Shown piece by piece: positions 1 to 9,020 of a stretch of 34,349 bases of DNA. The notes below the pieces were generated by a model. It was not told the DNA's origin. It did not search any database and saw only the letters and a list, made by a program, of their open reading frames with translations. The stretch is from a bacterium (GTDB lineage Bacteria > Myxococcota_A > UBA9160 > UBA6930): positions 1-34,349 of the forward strand of contig JAAETT010000244.1 of assembly GCA_024228115.1 (NCBI GenBank), written 5' to 3'. Position 1 is the stretch's first letter, and every line of letters starts with the position of its first letter. Position numbers and translations under genes: made by a program.

Positions 1-61
1 ACCATTGCTGAAGCGTCGCCCGCTGGCTCTTGCTGAGGTGAATCTCGGCTGCGACCCGCAT
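1..61 (-). CDS. Transposase N-terminus (IS630-like), partial
   Basis: The frame starts at ATG 61-59 on the minus strand and runs off the window after 20 codons. It reads MRVAAEIHLSKSQRATLQQW, which resembles the N-terminus of IS630-family transposases: a short lead, a 'L(T/S)xxQRATLxxW' segment, then a helix-turn-helix that would lie outside the window. An AGAGGGG ribosome-binding site lies 4 nt before the ATG. The same frame occurs at 34289-34349 on the plus strand. Too little is present to say whether the full gene is intact. Confidence 0.6.
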   Translation of the reverse strand, partial: MRVAAEIHLSKSQRATLQQW

Positions 62-139
62 CGTGCCCCTCTGGCCGTTCGCCGCGAGGGTAACGTGGAT
101 AGTCCAATAGTGCCCTTTATTTATGAATCATATCACTAG
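1..139 (-). mobile_element. 5' end of an IS630-family-like insertion sequence, cut by the window edge
   Basis: This segment is the exact reverse complement of 34211-34349. It contains the start of a transposase-like reading frame pointing out of the window (start ATG at 61-59). The shared sequence ends at CTAG, after which the two copies differ completely. IS630 elements are known to prefer CTAG and duplicate the TA, so the junction fits that family. The part next to the junction (about 104-139) is AT-rich and unlike the rest of the window, as expected for foreign DNA. The family call rests on only 20 codons plus the junction. Confidence 0.7.
1..139. repeat. Left copy of a 139-bp perfect inverted repeat
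   Basis: Positions 1-139 equal the reverse complement of 34211-34349 without a mismatch. Identity stops at position 140 (a here, c in the other copy). The two copies are in head-out orientation at the two ends of the window. Confidence 0.97.
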
Positions 140-141
140 AT

Positions 142-1371
142 GATCAGATTTCTACGGTTTCTCGTGATCGCCAACACTACGGAGAGTCCGAAACCGGATC
201 GGTGCAGGTCAGCGTCCGGGCGCAAGGGGGGGGCAGCACCGGTTCTGCAGTTGGCAACGCCACGCTGGTCGATGCGGCGTCGGGCCGAACGAGCGGCAAC
301 CTCAGCCTCCGGCAAGCTGCGGTCGGGGGCTCCAGCTCCTCGGGCGCGGACGGCGGTTCGGCCACTTCATCGTTGATCGCAAGAAACGCCGGTGGTGGGT
401 CGATCGACGCCATCGCCGATGCGTTTGGAGGCCCCGCTTCCGGCGGAGGGAGCGGAGGCTCTGCCACGGCCTCGGTCGACGCGCTTGGTGCGAACACGAG
501 CGCTGTGCGCGGCGAGGCGAATGCGCTCGGCCGGAGCAACGACTCCCATGCAGCCGCCGTAGCTGAAGGCTTTGGGCCGACCACGGCCCTCGCGACGGCG
601 ACCTCGCAATTCCAAGGCATCGCAACGGCACAGGCGACCGCGACGACACGAAGCCTCCTCTCAGACCCGACATGGGGAGTCGCGTCGGGTCGCGCCGTAG
701 GAATGGGCACCGGCGGACTCGCGACCGCGAGCGCATTCTCGCAGGAGATCAGGGCCATCGCGCAGGCCGAAGTCGTGGGCGAAGCGATCTCAGTCGCGTC
801 CCTCGAAGGGACACCCGGCCCCCTGGTCCCAGGCGACGCGAATGTCGCGGTATCCGCAGTCGCGGCTCCGGCCCAGGCTACCTTGCCTGCAGCCGCTCCG
901 TTCGTTGGACAAGGGGACGCCATCCTCGCCTGGGCCGCCCTGGCCTTCGCGGCTCCGGCGTCCGCTACCGCCGACGAGGTCATTCTGCTCGAGACCGAAA
1001 TCGAGCTCGAGCGGCTTCCCGACCTGTCCGCCTTCCCGGATCTGGACCTGGTCGCGTTGAGCCCCACCGGGCAGCTGCTCGGGACGCAGCTCCAGTTGAC
1101 CTTCGAGATCGGAGGGCAGGTAGTCCTCGATCTGAACACGACCGATGAGCAGGCATTGGATGGTCAGGTCTTTTCTTTCGACCGTTCCGCCCTACCCCCG
1201 TCCTCCGACTCGACCGCCCGTCTTCGAGCCACCCTGTTTGCTGAGGATCCGACCACTGCGTTCGGCCTGGAATTCCTGCTGATCGCGGGCGTGCCCGAGC
1301 CTCGAACCACGGTCTTGCTGATGACGATCCTCGTCGTCGCAGCCGTATTCCGGACCCGGACCAGGCGCTAG
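142..1371 (+). pseudogene. PEP-CTERM surface/exported protein, 5' end removed by the IS
   Basis: The reading frame is open from the IS junction to TAG 1369-1371, so the original start and the signal peptide are missing. The first complete host codon is at 142; a GTG at 202 is in frame but has no convincing ribosome-binding site, and protein-like sequence continues upstream of it. About the first 280 residues are low-complexity, rich in Ala, Gly, Ser and Thr. A more ordinary beta-rich stretch follows (about 955-1280). The C-terminus is a classic PEP-CTERM sorting signal: VPEP, a hydrophobic segment, then an Arg-rich end (RTRTRR). In this family the signal is processed by an exosortase and the protein goes to the cell surface or extracellular matrix. 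No exosortase gene is in the window. The rest of the gene should lie on the far side of the IS. Confidence 0.8.
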
Positions 1372-1375
1372 CCGC

Positions 1376-1394
1376 CCCGCCGATGCGGGCTTTT
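1376..1394 (+). terminator. Intrinsic terminator after the PEP-CTERM gene
   Basis: A CCCGC/GCGGG stem with a CGAT loop is followed by CTTTTCT, 4 nt after the stop codon. The stem is only 5 bp, so termination may be modest. Confidence 0.6.
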
Positions 1395-1480
1395 CTCTGA
1401 GTCGCACCGACCCCGGACTAGCAATTCGGCCAGAACCCCATCGTGAACCAGCGCAAACGATCGATCCCTTCGGCTACCAA

Positions 1481-1557
1481 TGGTGGGGCGTACTGGACTC
1501 GAACCAGTGACCTCCGCGGTGTGAGCACGGCGCTCTAGCCAACTGAGCTAACGCCCC
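1481..1557 (-). tRNA. tRNA-Val(CAC)
   Basis: The minus strand folds into a full cloverleaf. The 7-bp acceptor stem is GGGGCGT/ACGCCCC. The D stem is GCTC/GAGC, the anticodon stem CCGTG/CGCGG with loop CTCACAC (anticodon CAC, codon GUG), and the T stem ACTGG/CCAGT with a TTCGAGT loop. The CCA end is encoded (TGG at 1481-1483 on the plus strand). It lies downstream of pyrG on the same strand. Confidence 0.96.
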
Positions 1558-1589
1558 AGGAGGACCTAAGGCCCTGTGGGTCAAGGGGT

Positions 1590-1617
1590 TTTAGACGAGG
1601 GCCCCGGGCCGCGCAAG
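1590..1617 (-). promoter_or_regulatory. Possible promoter for tRNA-Val
   Basis: On the minus strand a -10-like TCTAAA (1595-1590) follows a -35-like CTTGCG (1617-1612) with a 16-nt spacer. The predicted start is some 25-30 nt before the mature tRNA. The match is weak, and the tRNA could instead be read through from pyrG. Confidence 0.3.
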
Positions 1618-1655
1618 AGCGCTTCGGGTGCTGGGCGGATCGGACGTTTCCAGCC

Positions 1656-3275
<1,620 letters not shown>

Positions 3276-3746
3276 CTATCGGACGGCGGCGGCGCTTTCG
3301 CTGGCCCGCACGTCGTCGATACGAATCTGGTGGATGGGAACGAAGGGCTGTGGCAGGCCCTCCGGCGCGAAATAACCGATCTCGAGGGTCTCTTCCGGCG
3401 TTGTGGGCTCGCCCTGCCCCACCGGCGTGCCCTCGAAGCAGAGGTTCACGGATTGCACCCGGTTGCCGTCCGGGTAGGCAATCACCTGACGAGCCGGCTC
3501 GGAGTAGACGCCGATCAATCGGCCCACGTCGATGCGCACCCCGGTCTCTTCTTCGACCTCGCGGGCCGCGGCGGTGGCCACGTTCTCGCCGGCCTCCACA
3601 TAGCCTCCCGGCAGGCCCCAGTGCCCGTTGTCGCTGCGGCGCATCAGCAGGAGCGGGCTGCCGGGACCGGCGCTCCACACCACAGCTGATACCGAGAGGC
3701 GGATCTCCGTCGGATCGGCGGCGAAGTACGACGTGGAAGCCGTCAT
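3276..3746 (-). CDS. Nudix hydrolase
   Basis: The Nudix box is complete: GGYVEAGE, seven residues, then REVEEETGV, which matches GX5EX7REUXEEXGU and supplies the metal-binding glutamates. Family members hydrolyse nucleoside diphosphates linked to another group. The sequence does not fix the substrate; ADP-ribose-type or MutT-like activity are both possible. I chose ATG 3746, which gives an N-terminus MTASTSYF. An in-frame GTG at 3776 would add ten residues (MRGKFRIARH) and cannot be excluded, because neither start has a strong ribosome-binding site. It lies directly upstream of pyrG, so nucleotide housekeeping is a reasonable but unproven guess. Confidence 0.88.
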   Translation of the reverse strand: MTASTSYFAADPTEIRLSVSAVVWSAGPGSPLLLMRRSDNGHWGLPGGYVEAGENVATAAAREVEEETGVRIDVGRLIGVYSEPARQVIAYPDGNRVQSVNLCFEGTPVGQGEPTTPEETLEIGYFAPEGLPQPFVPIHQIRIDDVRASESAAAVR

Positions 3747-3841
3747 GTGCCTGGCGATCCGGAACTTGCCGCGCACGGCGATGCCGTGGGGGAATGCGAC
3801 GGGACCGAACGGATGTCTCTCACCCCGAAGGAGTTCGGAGG

Positions 3842-3870
3842 GTTGTAGCGCCCGGCTCGCGCCGCCGCAA
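3842..3870 (-). promoter_or_regulatory. Candidate promoter of the Nudix-pyrG unit
   Basis: On the minus strand a -35-like TTGCGG (3870-3865) and a -10-like TACAAC (3847-3842) are 17 nt apart. Transcription would start near 3835, giving a leader of 60-90 nt. The -35 element lies within a 21-bp tandem duplication. The match is moderate (3/6 and 4/6). Confidence 0.35.
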
Positions 3871-3899
3871 TTTCCGCGGGCTCGCGCCGCCGCAATTTC
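3854..3899. repeat. 21-bp direct repeat, 25-bp period
   Basis: The sequence GGCTCGCGCCGCCGCAATTT plus C occurs at 3854-3874 and again at 3879-3899, separated by CGCG. It lies in the 150-nt gap between argC and the Nudix gene and duplicates the -35 region of the candidate promoter. Confidence 0.9.
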
Positions 3900-3926
3900 G
3901 TGGGGGCGAGACAGCGTTTCAGAGGC

Positions 3927-4961
3927 CTACGGCGAGAACGGTGCCTCGCCGAGCCCGGCCGTCTCCTCGAAGCCCGCCATCAGGTTCAGGCATTGCACGC
4001 CCTGCCCCGAGGCACCTTTCACCAGGTTGTCGATCGCGGCAAGCACGATCAGCGTGCCGTTGCGTTCGTCGGCCACGACATTGACGTCGCAGAAGTTGCT
4101 GCCGCGCACACTGCTGATCTGGGGCGCCTCGCCGGCGGGCAGCATCCGCACGAAGGGCTCGTCCTTCCAGGCCTCGGCCAGGATGGCGCGCGCGGCATCT
4201 TCTCCCACGGGCGCTTTCGTGCGCAGGTAGATCGTACTCAGCGTGCCCCGCACCGTGGGCAGCAGATGGGGCACGAAGCTCACCCGCACCTCGGTGCCGG
4301 CGGCCAGGCGGGCCTCCTGCTCGATCTCGGGCCCGTGGCGGTGGGCGCCGATGGCGTAGGCCTTCGCGTTGCCGTCCATCTCCGCCATCAGGAAGTGTTC
4401 GGCCAACTTGCGGCCGGCACCGGAAACCCCGGACTTGCTGTCGATGTGGATCCCCTCGGTCTGGACGATACCGGCCCGGAGGAAGGGCACCAGCGGGATC
4501 AGCACGGAGGTCGGATAGCAACCGGCCACCGCCACGAGGTCTGCGCTGCGGATCTCCTTCCGGTACAGCTCGGGCAGGCCGTAGACGCCTTGCCCGAACA
4601 GCTCCGGGGCGCCGTGGGGGCCGTACCAGGCCTCGTAGGTCGCCGAATCGGAGAGGCGGAAATCCGCCGAGAGGTCCACGACCCGCACCCCGGCCTTCCG
4701 CAGGCCGGCGGCAATAGGGGCGGCGGTGGCGTGGGGCAGGCAGAGAATGGCTGCATCCGCCCGGCTGGCGAGCGCCTGCGGGTCGGCATTCTCGAATTCC
4801 AGCTCGGTGACACCCCGGAGTGCCGGGTAGACCTCGCCCACGGGCTGACCCGCCCGCTGCTCACTGGTCGCCGCGACCGCCTCGCAATGCGGATGGCGGT
4901 GCAGGATGCGCAGGCTTTCGAGCCCGGTGTATCCGCTCGCTCCGACGACGGCAATCCGCAT
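3927..4961 (-). CDS. argC: N-acetyl-gamma-glutamyl-phosphate reductase
   Basis: This is the NADPH-dependent reduction of N-acetylglutamyl phosphate to the semialdehyde, third step of arginine synthesis. The protein has 344 residues. The nucleotide-binding GASGYTG is at 7-13 and the catalytic Cys148 is in the family signature AGCYPTS. The start at 4961 begins MRIAVVGASGYTG and has AGGAG about 7 nt upstream; the frame extends further upstream but only as non-protein-like Arg/Ser-rich sequence. It follows the rplM-rpsI terminator by a short gap. That position after rplM-rpsI is also known in Geobacter-type genomes. argJ, which acts in the same pathway, is 17 kb away. Confidence 0.97.
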   Translation of the reverse strand: MRIAVVGASGYTGLESLRILHRHPHCEAVAATSEQRAGQPVGEVYPALRGVTELEFENADPQALASRADAAILCLPHATAAPIAAGLRKAGVRVVDLSADFRLSDSATYEAWYGPHGAPELFGQGVYGLPELYRKEIRSADLVAVAGCYPTSVLIPLVPFLRAGIVQTEGIHIDSKSGVSGAGRKLAEHFLMAEMDGNAKAYAIGAHRHGPEIEQEARLAAGTEVRVSFVPHLLPTVRGTLSTIYLRTKAPVGEDAARAILAEAWKDEPFVRMLPAGEAPQISSVRGSNFCDVNVVADERNGTLIVLAAIDNLVKGASGQGVQCLNLMAGFEETAGLGEAPFSP

Positions 4962-5000
4962 GGTCGATCTCCTATGGTCAGCCGAACCCGGCTGAAACGC

Positions 5001-5028
5001 AAAACGGGAGGCCCGAAGACCTCCCGTT
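5001..5028 (-). terminator. Intrinsic terminator after rplM-rpsI
   Basis: On the minus strand, a 9-bp stem (AACGGGAGG with CCTCCCGTT, loop TCTTCGGG) runs into TTTTGCG. It sits about 25 nt after the rpsI stop and separates the ribosomal unit from argC. Confidence 0.85.
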
Positions 5029-5052
5029 CGCAAACGATTCTCTGGATGAGGC

Positions 5053-5451
5053 CTAGCGCTTCGAGAACTGGAAACGGGCACGCGCACCGCGCTGCCCGTA
5101 CTTCTTCCGCTCGATCTTCCGCGCATCGCGGGTCAGGAAGCCCGCTTTCTTCAGCGCCGGGCGCTGAGACGGGTCGAGCTTCTCCAACGCGCGGGCAATG
5201 CTGTGGCGCAACGCGCCTGCCTGGCCGGAGACACCGCCGCCATTGATGCTGGCAACGATGTCGTACTGGCCGCCGAGGCCGGTGGTATCGAAGGGCTGAT
5301 GGATCATCTTCACCAGGCTCTCGCGGGGGAAGTACTCCTCGAGGGGCCTGCCATTCACGACGATCGAACCCACGCCGAGCTTCACCCGGACGCGGGCCAC
5401 AGAGGTCTTGCGACGGCCGGTCGCGGCGGTACTGGTCTGCACATCAGTCAA
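5053..5451 (-). CDS. rpsI: 30S ribosomal protein uS9 (S9)
   Basis: The protein has 132 residues, the usual uS9 length. It shows [12 protein letters not shown] near the N-terminus, the GGG-containing middle ([12 protein letters not shown]), and the basic C-terminal tail ending QFSKR that reaches the P-site tRNA. The start is chosen as TTG 5451: a GAGGAG sequence sits 7 nt upstream, and no ATG fits. A GTG nine nucleotides later is the alternative. The first codons overlap the 3' end of rplM by 8 nt, so translation is probably coupled. Confidence 0.95.
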   Translation of the reverse strand: MTDVQTSTAATGRRKTSVARVRVKLGVGSIVVNGRPLEEYFPRESLVKMIHQPFDTTGLGGQYDIVASINGGGVSGQAGALRHSIARALEKLDPSQRPALKKAGFLTRDARKIERKKYGQRGARARFQFSKR

Positions 5452-5896
5452 GGACGAGCTCCTCGGGCTTTTGAGCCGCGTGGGGATGATCGGGACCGGC
5501 GTAGACCTTGAGCTTCGCGAGCATCTTCCGGCCAAGTGCGTTCTTGGGAATCATGCCGCGGACGGCGTTGCGCACGACCCGGTCCGCATACGGGCCGGAG
5601 AGCAGCTTGTCCGCGGTGATCGATTTCAGGCCGCCCGCCCAACCAGAGTGGCGGTAGTACGTCTTCGCCTCTCGCTTGCGGCCCGTGAGCTTCACCTTCT
5701 CGGCGTTGATCACGATGACGAAATCGCCGGTATCGACGTGGGGCGTGTACGTAGGCTTGTGCTTGCCGCGAAGGATCGTCGCCACGTGGGTCGCGAGACG
5801 GCCAAGCACGACGTCTTTGGCGTCCACGACGAGCCAGCGCCGTTCGACGTCGGCGAGCTTGGCGCTCTGAGTGGCCAGGTGGGCCTGGGCTCCCAT
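5444..5896 (-). CDS. rplM: 50S ribosomal protein uL13 (L13)
   Basis: The protein has 150 residues against about 142 in most bacteria; the extra residues are an N-terminal lead ([13 protein letters not shown]). Family features are [42 protein letters not shown] and the [14 protein letters not shown] segment. AGAGAGGA lies about 9 nt before the ATG. It is the first gene of the rplM-rpsI pair and is preceded by a 204-nt spacer that contains a very long hairpin (5987-6083). Confidence 0.96.
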   Translation of the reverse strand: MGAQAHLATQSAKLADVERRWLVVDAKDVVLGRLATHVATILRGKHKPTYTPHVDTGDFVIVINAEKVKLTGRKREAKTYYRHSGWAGGLKSITADKLLSGPYADRVVRNAVRGMIPKNALGRKMLAKLKVYAGPDHPHAAQKPEELVLD

Positions 5897-5986
5897 CGGA
5901 TGCAGTCCTCTCTAAGGGCTCGCGCGCGCAGAGCGCGGCGGCGAGGGGTGTTCGATAGCAAGCGGATCCCCGGGGGTCAAGAAGCC

Positions 5987-6083
5987 GGAAGCGGGGACGT
6001 TCTTTCCGCTGTTTCCGTTGCGGGTTTTCCCGCTCCGCGGGAAAACCCGCAACGGAAACAGCGGAAAGAACGTCCCCGCTTCC
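5987..6083. repeat. 97-nt near-perfect hairpin between truA and rplM
   Basis: Two 47-nt arms (5987-6033 and 6037-6083) are exact reverse complements with a 3-nt loop (TCC). The arm starts GGAAGCGGGGACGTTCTTTC. There is no T run, and a terminator would not need such a long stem. It occupies most of the truA-rplM spacer. A 13-nt core of the arm, AGCGGGGACGTTC, recurs between leuA and leuB (9003-9015). This looks like a REP/BIME-type or small miniature element; that is an inference. Confidence 0.95.
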
Positions 6084-6100
6084 TCAGGGCGTCCCCGCGG

Positions 6101-6841
6101 TCAAGCATCCACTCGCACCAGGGTCAGGCCCAGGGCGGGTGCGGTGGGGCCCGCGGCCCTGCGCTCTCGGCTGGCGAGCACCTCAGCGGTCCACGAGGGC
6201 ACCTGACGGCGCACGCCCACCTCCAGAAGGGTTCCCACCAGGTTTCTGACCATGTGGCGTAGGAAGCCGTCTCCCTCCGCCTCGATCACCACGGCCTCCC
6301 CAGCGGCCCCCTTCACCTCTAGACGGGCCAGGGTGCGAACCGTATCCGTCACGCTCGAACCCGCCGCCTGGAAGGAAGCGAAATCGTGCCTCCCCAGAAG
6401 GAGTTCGCTGGCCGTCTGCATGGCCGCCAGATCCAAGCGTTGGGGGACGTGGTGCCAACGCCGCAGCCGCAGGGGGGAGCGCCTGGCCGCATTCCAGATC
6501 TGGTAGCGATACAACTTGCCCTTGGCCGCGAAGCGCGGGTTCCACCCGTCCGGGGCGAAGGCCGCATCGGCGACCGCCACATCGGCCGGCAGCTTGGCGT
6601 TCAGGGCGCGGGCCAGGGTCTCGGGGGCGAGATCCGTCGCCAGAGCCGCGGCGACGAGTTGGCCCTCGGCATGAACCCCGGCATCGGTTCGACCGGCGGC
6701 CTTCACCGTGGCCGGCGCGCCTACGATCGCCGTAAGCGCGCCCTCCAGCTCGGCCTGCACGGAGCGATGACCTTCCGGCTGCCGCTGCCAGCCCTCGAAA
6801 TCCGTCCCATCGTATTCGATGGTCAGCCGAAAGGTCGGCAT
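6101..6841 (-). CDS. truA: tRNA pseudouridine(38-40) synthase
   Basis: TruA converts uridines 38-40 of the tRNA anticodon arm to pseudouridine. The protein has 246 residues, as usual. The catalytic Asp53 is in AAGRTDAGVHAEGQ, and later family motifs are present (LYRYQIWN, HDFASFQAAGS, FLRHMVRNLVG). The start ATG 6841 gives MPTFRLTIEYDGT, the standard N-terminus, and comes 5 nt after the stop of the preceding gene. It is the last gene of the ilvC-to-truA run. Confidence 0.97.
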   Translation of the reverse strand: MPTFRLTIEYDGTDFEGWQRQPEGHRSVQAELEGALTAIVGAPATVKAAGRTDAGVHAEGQLVAAALATDLAPETLARALNAKLPADVAVADAAFAPDGWNPRFAAKGKLYRYQIWNAARRSPLRLRRWHHVPQRLDLAAMQTASELLLGRHDFASFQAAGSSVTDTVRTLARLEVKGAAGEAVVIEAEGDGFLRHMVRNLVGTLLEVGVRRQVPSWTAEVLASRERRAAGPTAPALGLTLVRVDA

Positions 6842-6846
6842 GAGGA

Positions 6847-7860
6847 TCAGGTGCCGGTGCTGAAGAAGCGCTCGCGAGCCAGCTCGAGGCCGTTGAGCGC
6901 GGCCAGACGAACCGGATCTCCGGCCAGCCAGAGCCGCAAGCCGTGGCCCTCGGGCGCGGACGGGTCGGGACGGACCCGGCCTACGCCCACATCGGAGCTG
7001 CCGATACTGCCGCGGGTGTTGGGGGCACCCGGCTCGTCGCTGACGACGATGCCGGGCGTCTTCGAGAGCGTGTCGGCCGCCTCCTGGGCCGAGAGCGGAC
7101 GCTCGGTCTCGACGGAGAGCTGGATGCCACAACCGGCGAAGGTGGGAATCCGCACGGCCGTCACCGAGAGGGGCATCGGCTCCGGGAGGAGCCGGCTCAG
7201 GTGCACTTCGATCTGGGCCTCCCGGTCTCCCGTCAGGCCCAGCCCCGGCGCGTCGGCCGACGGCAAGCAATCGAAGGCCAGTGGCTTCGGGAAGACCTCG
7301 GAGATATCGACCTCCTGCTGTTGGAAGAGGCCCAGGGTTTCCTGCTGAAGCGCTTCCACGCCGGCGCGGCCCACACTGGAGGCGGATTCGAGGATGGTGG
7401 CCTGGGCCCGCGCCACACCGGCGCGTTCGGCAAGCGCCGCCAGCACGGGGGCCAGCAACAGAACGGGGCCTGCGGGCCCGGCGATCAATGGCTGCTCGGC
7501 GGACCATGCCCGCGCCGGGTTGGCGGCCAGGCCCAGCGGGATCTCTCCGCGCTCGGCCAGAGCACCGCCGAGATCGACGCAGGCCAACTCGCTGCGCAGG
7601 GCAAGCCGGATCCAATCCACACCAGCAGCGGCGGGTGTGCAGAGCCAGAGCAGGTCAAGCTCGGTCAGCGGCGGAGGCTCGGTCTCGACGGGCAGATCGT
7701 GGCCAAGGAACTCGACCTCCTGGCCGATCGAATCTTCGCTCGCCACCGGCACCAGCCGTTGGATCGGAAAGCGGCGCTCTTGCAGGAGCGAGATCAATTC
7801 CCGGCCCACGGTGCCCGTGGCGCCGATCACGGCCACACGCAGCAGCTCGGGCGTGCTCAT
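6847..7860 (-). CDS. Aspartate-semialdehyde dehydrogenase-like protein without the catalytic residues (USG-1-like)
   Basis: The fold and gene position are those of asd, but the active site is gone. The Rossmann motif GATGTVG (13-19) and the late DVGVGRVR segment are kept. The normal PNCST loop with the nucleophilic Cys is replaced by AGPAGPV (127-133). The DNSSxFR phosphate-binding segment is DLGGALAE (96-103). The RVPVxxGHSE segment with the catalytic His is RIPTFAGCG (238-245). Segments such as [14 protein letters not shown] and AFDCLP resemble E. coli USG-1, a non-catalytic paralogue of Asd. It is therefore probably not a working dehydrogenase. The gene overlaps leuB by ATGA and lies 5 nt before truA. 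A true asd should exist elsewhere. Confidence 0.85.
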   Translation of the reverse strand: MSTPELLRVAVIGATGTVGRELISLLQERRFPIQRLVPVASEDSIGQEVEFLGHDLPVETEPPPLTELDLLWLCTPAAAGVDWIRLALRSELACVDLGGALAERGEIPLGLAANPARAWSAEQPLIAGPAGPVLLLAPVLAALAERAGVARAQATILESASSVGRAGVEALQQETLGLFQQQEVDISEVFPKPLAFDCLPSADAPGLGLTGDREAQIEVHLSRLLPEPMPLSVTAVRIPTFAGCGIQLSVETERPLSAQEAADTLSKTPGIVVSDEPGAPNTRGSIGSSDVGVGRVRPDPSAPEGHGLRLWLAGDPVRLAALNGLELARERFFSTGT

Positions 7861-8945
7861 GCGCCCTTCTCGAGCTGACGCAGCACCGCGTCGCCCATCG
7901 CCACACAGCCGAGCGTCGGGCGCTCCTCGCCATCCAGCACCAGATCGCCGGTGCGGAGGCCTTCGCCGAGAACGGCGGTCACCGCACTGCGCACCCCGGC
8001 AGCCACATCCTCCCGCTCGAAGGTGTGTTCGAGCATCATGGCCACGGAGAGGATGGCCGCCAGCGGGTTGGCCGCATCCTGGCCAGCGATGTCCGGTGCG
8101 GAGCCGTGGACGGGCTCGTACAGGCCCACGCCGCCCTCACCCAGGCTCGCCGAGGGCAACATCCCGAGGGAGCCGGTGATCATCGCGGCCTCGTCCGAGA
8201 GGATGTCGCCAAACAAGTTGCCCGTCACGATCACGTCGAAGCGGCCCGGGTCGCGCACCAGCAGCATCGCGCAGGAATCGACGAGCTGGTGGCTGAGCTC
8301 CACGTCGTCGTAATCCTTCGCCACTTCATCGACCACTTCCATCCAGAGCTGCGAAACCTCGAGCACATTGGCCTTGTGGACGTGGGTCAGGTGGTGCCGA
8401 CGCCGCCGCGCGGAATCGAAGGCCACCCGCGTGATCCGGTCGATCTCCACCTCGTCGTAGACCATCGTGTTGCGCGCCTCGCGGCGGCCTTCCACCAGCG
8501 CGCGCCCCCGCGGCTCACCAAAATAGATGCCTCCGGTCAGCTCACGAACCACCAACAGGTCGATGCCGTCCACGACCTCCGGGCGCAGGGTCGATGCGGC
8601 GGCCAGTGCCGGGAACACGGTGGCCGGCCGCAGGTTGGCGAACAAGCCGAGCTCCTTGCGAATGCGCAGGAGGCCTTTCTCGGGCCGTGTATCCACCGGC
8701 AAGGCATCCCATTTGGGGCCACCCACAGCGCCGAGCAGGACGGCCCGACTCGCGCGAGCCTGGGCCACGACCGCATCGGCAAGAGGCGTCCCGTCGGCAT
8801 CGATCGAAGCGCCGCCGATCCGGGCTTCTTCCATTCCCAGTCGCAAGCCCGCCCGGTGCGCTGCGACTTCGAGCACGCGGCACGCTTCGCGGGTGACTTC
8901 AGGGCCGATGCCGTCGCCAGGCAGGACGAGGATCTTCTCGCTCAT
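7857..8945 (-). CDS. leuB: 3-isopropylmalate dehydrogenase
   Basis: LeuB oxidises and decarboxylates 3-isopropylmalate with NAD+ in leucine synthesis. The protein has 362 residues. Family features are [10 protein letters not shown] at the N-terminus, [11 protein letters not shown], the substrate-binding [24 protein letters not shown], the HKANVL lysine region and [12 protein letters not shown] with metal-binding aspartates, then [16 protein letters not shown] stands a few nt before the ATG. It is separated from leuA by 75 nt that hold repeats instead of the leuC and leuD genes found there in some relatives. Confidence 0.97.
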   Translation of the reverse strand: MSEKILVLPGDGIGPEVTREACRVLEVAAHRAGLRLGMEEARIGGASIDADGTPLADAVVAQARASRAVLLGAVGGPKWDALPVDTRPEKGLLRIRKELGLFANLRPATVFPALAAASTLRPEVVDGIDLLVVRELTGGIYFGEPRGRALVEGRREARNTMVYDEVEIDRITRVAFDSARRRRHHLTHVHKANVLEVSQLWMEVVDEVAKDYDDVELSHQLVDSCAMLLVRDPGRFDVIVTGNLFGDILSDEAAMITGSLGMLPSASLGEGGVGLYEPVHGSAPDIAGQDAANPLAAILSVAMMLEHTFEREDVAAGVRSAVTAVLGEGLRTGDLVLDGEERPTLGCVAMGDAVLRQLEKGA

Positions 8946-8961
8946 GGTCTCCGTTTTCCTG

Positions 8962-9020
8962 CGAATGCAACGGGGCGTTGCATTCGTCGTATTGCGTTGA
9001 GGAACGTCCCCGCTGTTGCG
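8962..9020. repeat. Small palindrome plus copy of the 13-nt repeat core, between leuB and leuA
   Basis: An 11-bp perfect inverted repeat (CGAATGCAACG, loop GGG, CGTTGCATTCG) spans 8962-8986. At 9003-9015 GAACGTCCCCGCT matches the core of the 97-nt hairpin at 5987-6083. The block fills the leuA-leuB spacer. No T run follows on either strand, so it is not an obvious terminator. Confidence 0.8.

Noticed and set aside
5987-6083. Intrinsic terminator of truA
   Set aside because: The stem is 47 bp and no T run follows on either strand.
6847-7860. Plain aspartate-semialdehyde dehydrogenase (asd)
   Set aside because: The catalytic Cys and His and the phosphate-binding Arg are all replaced.
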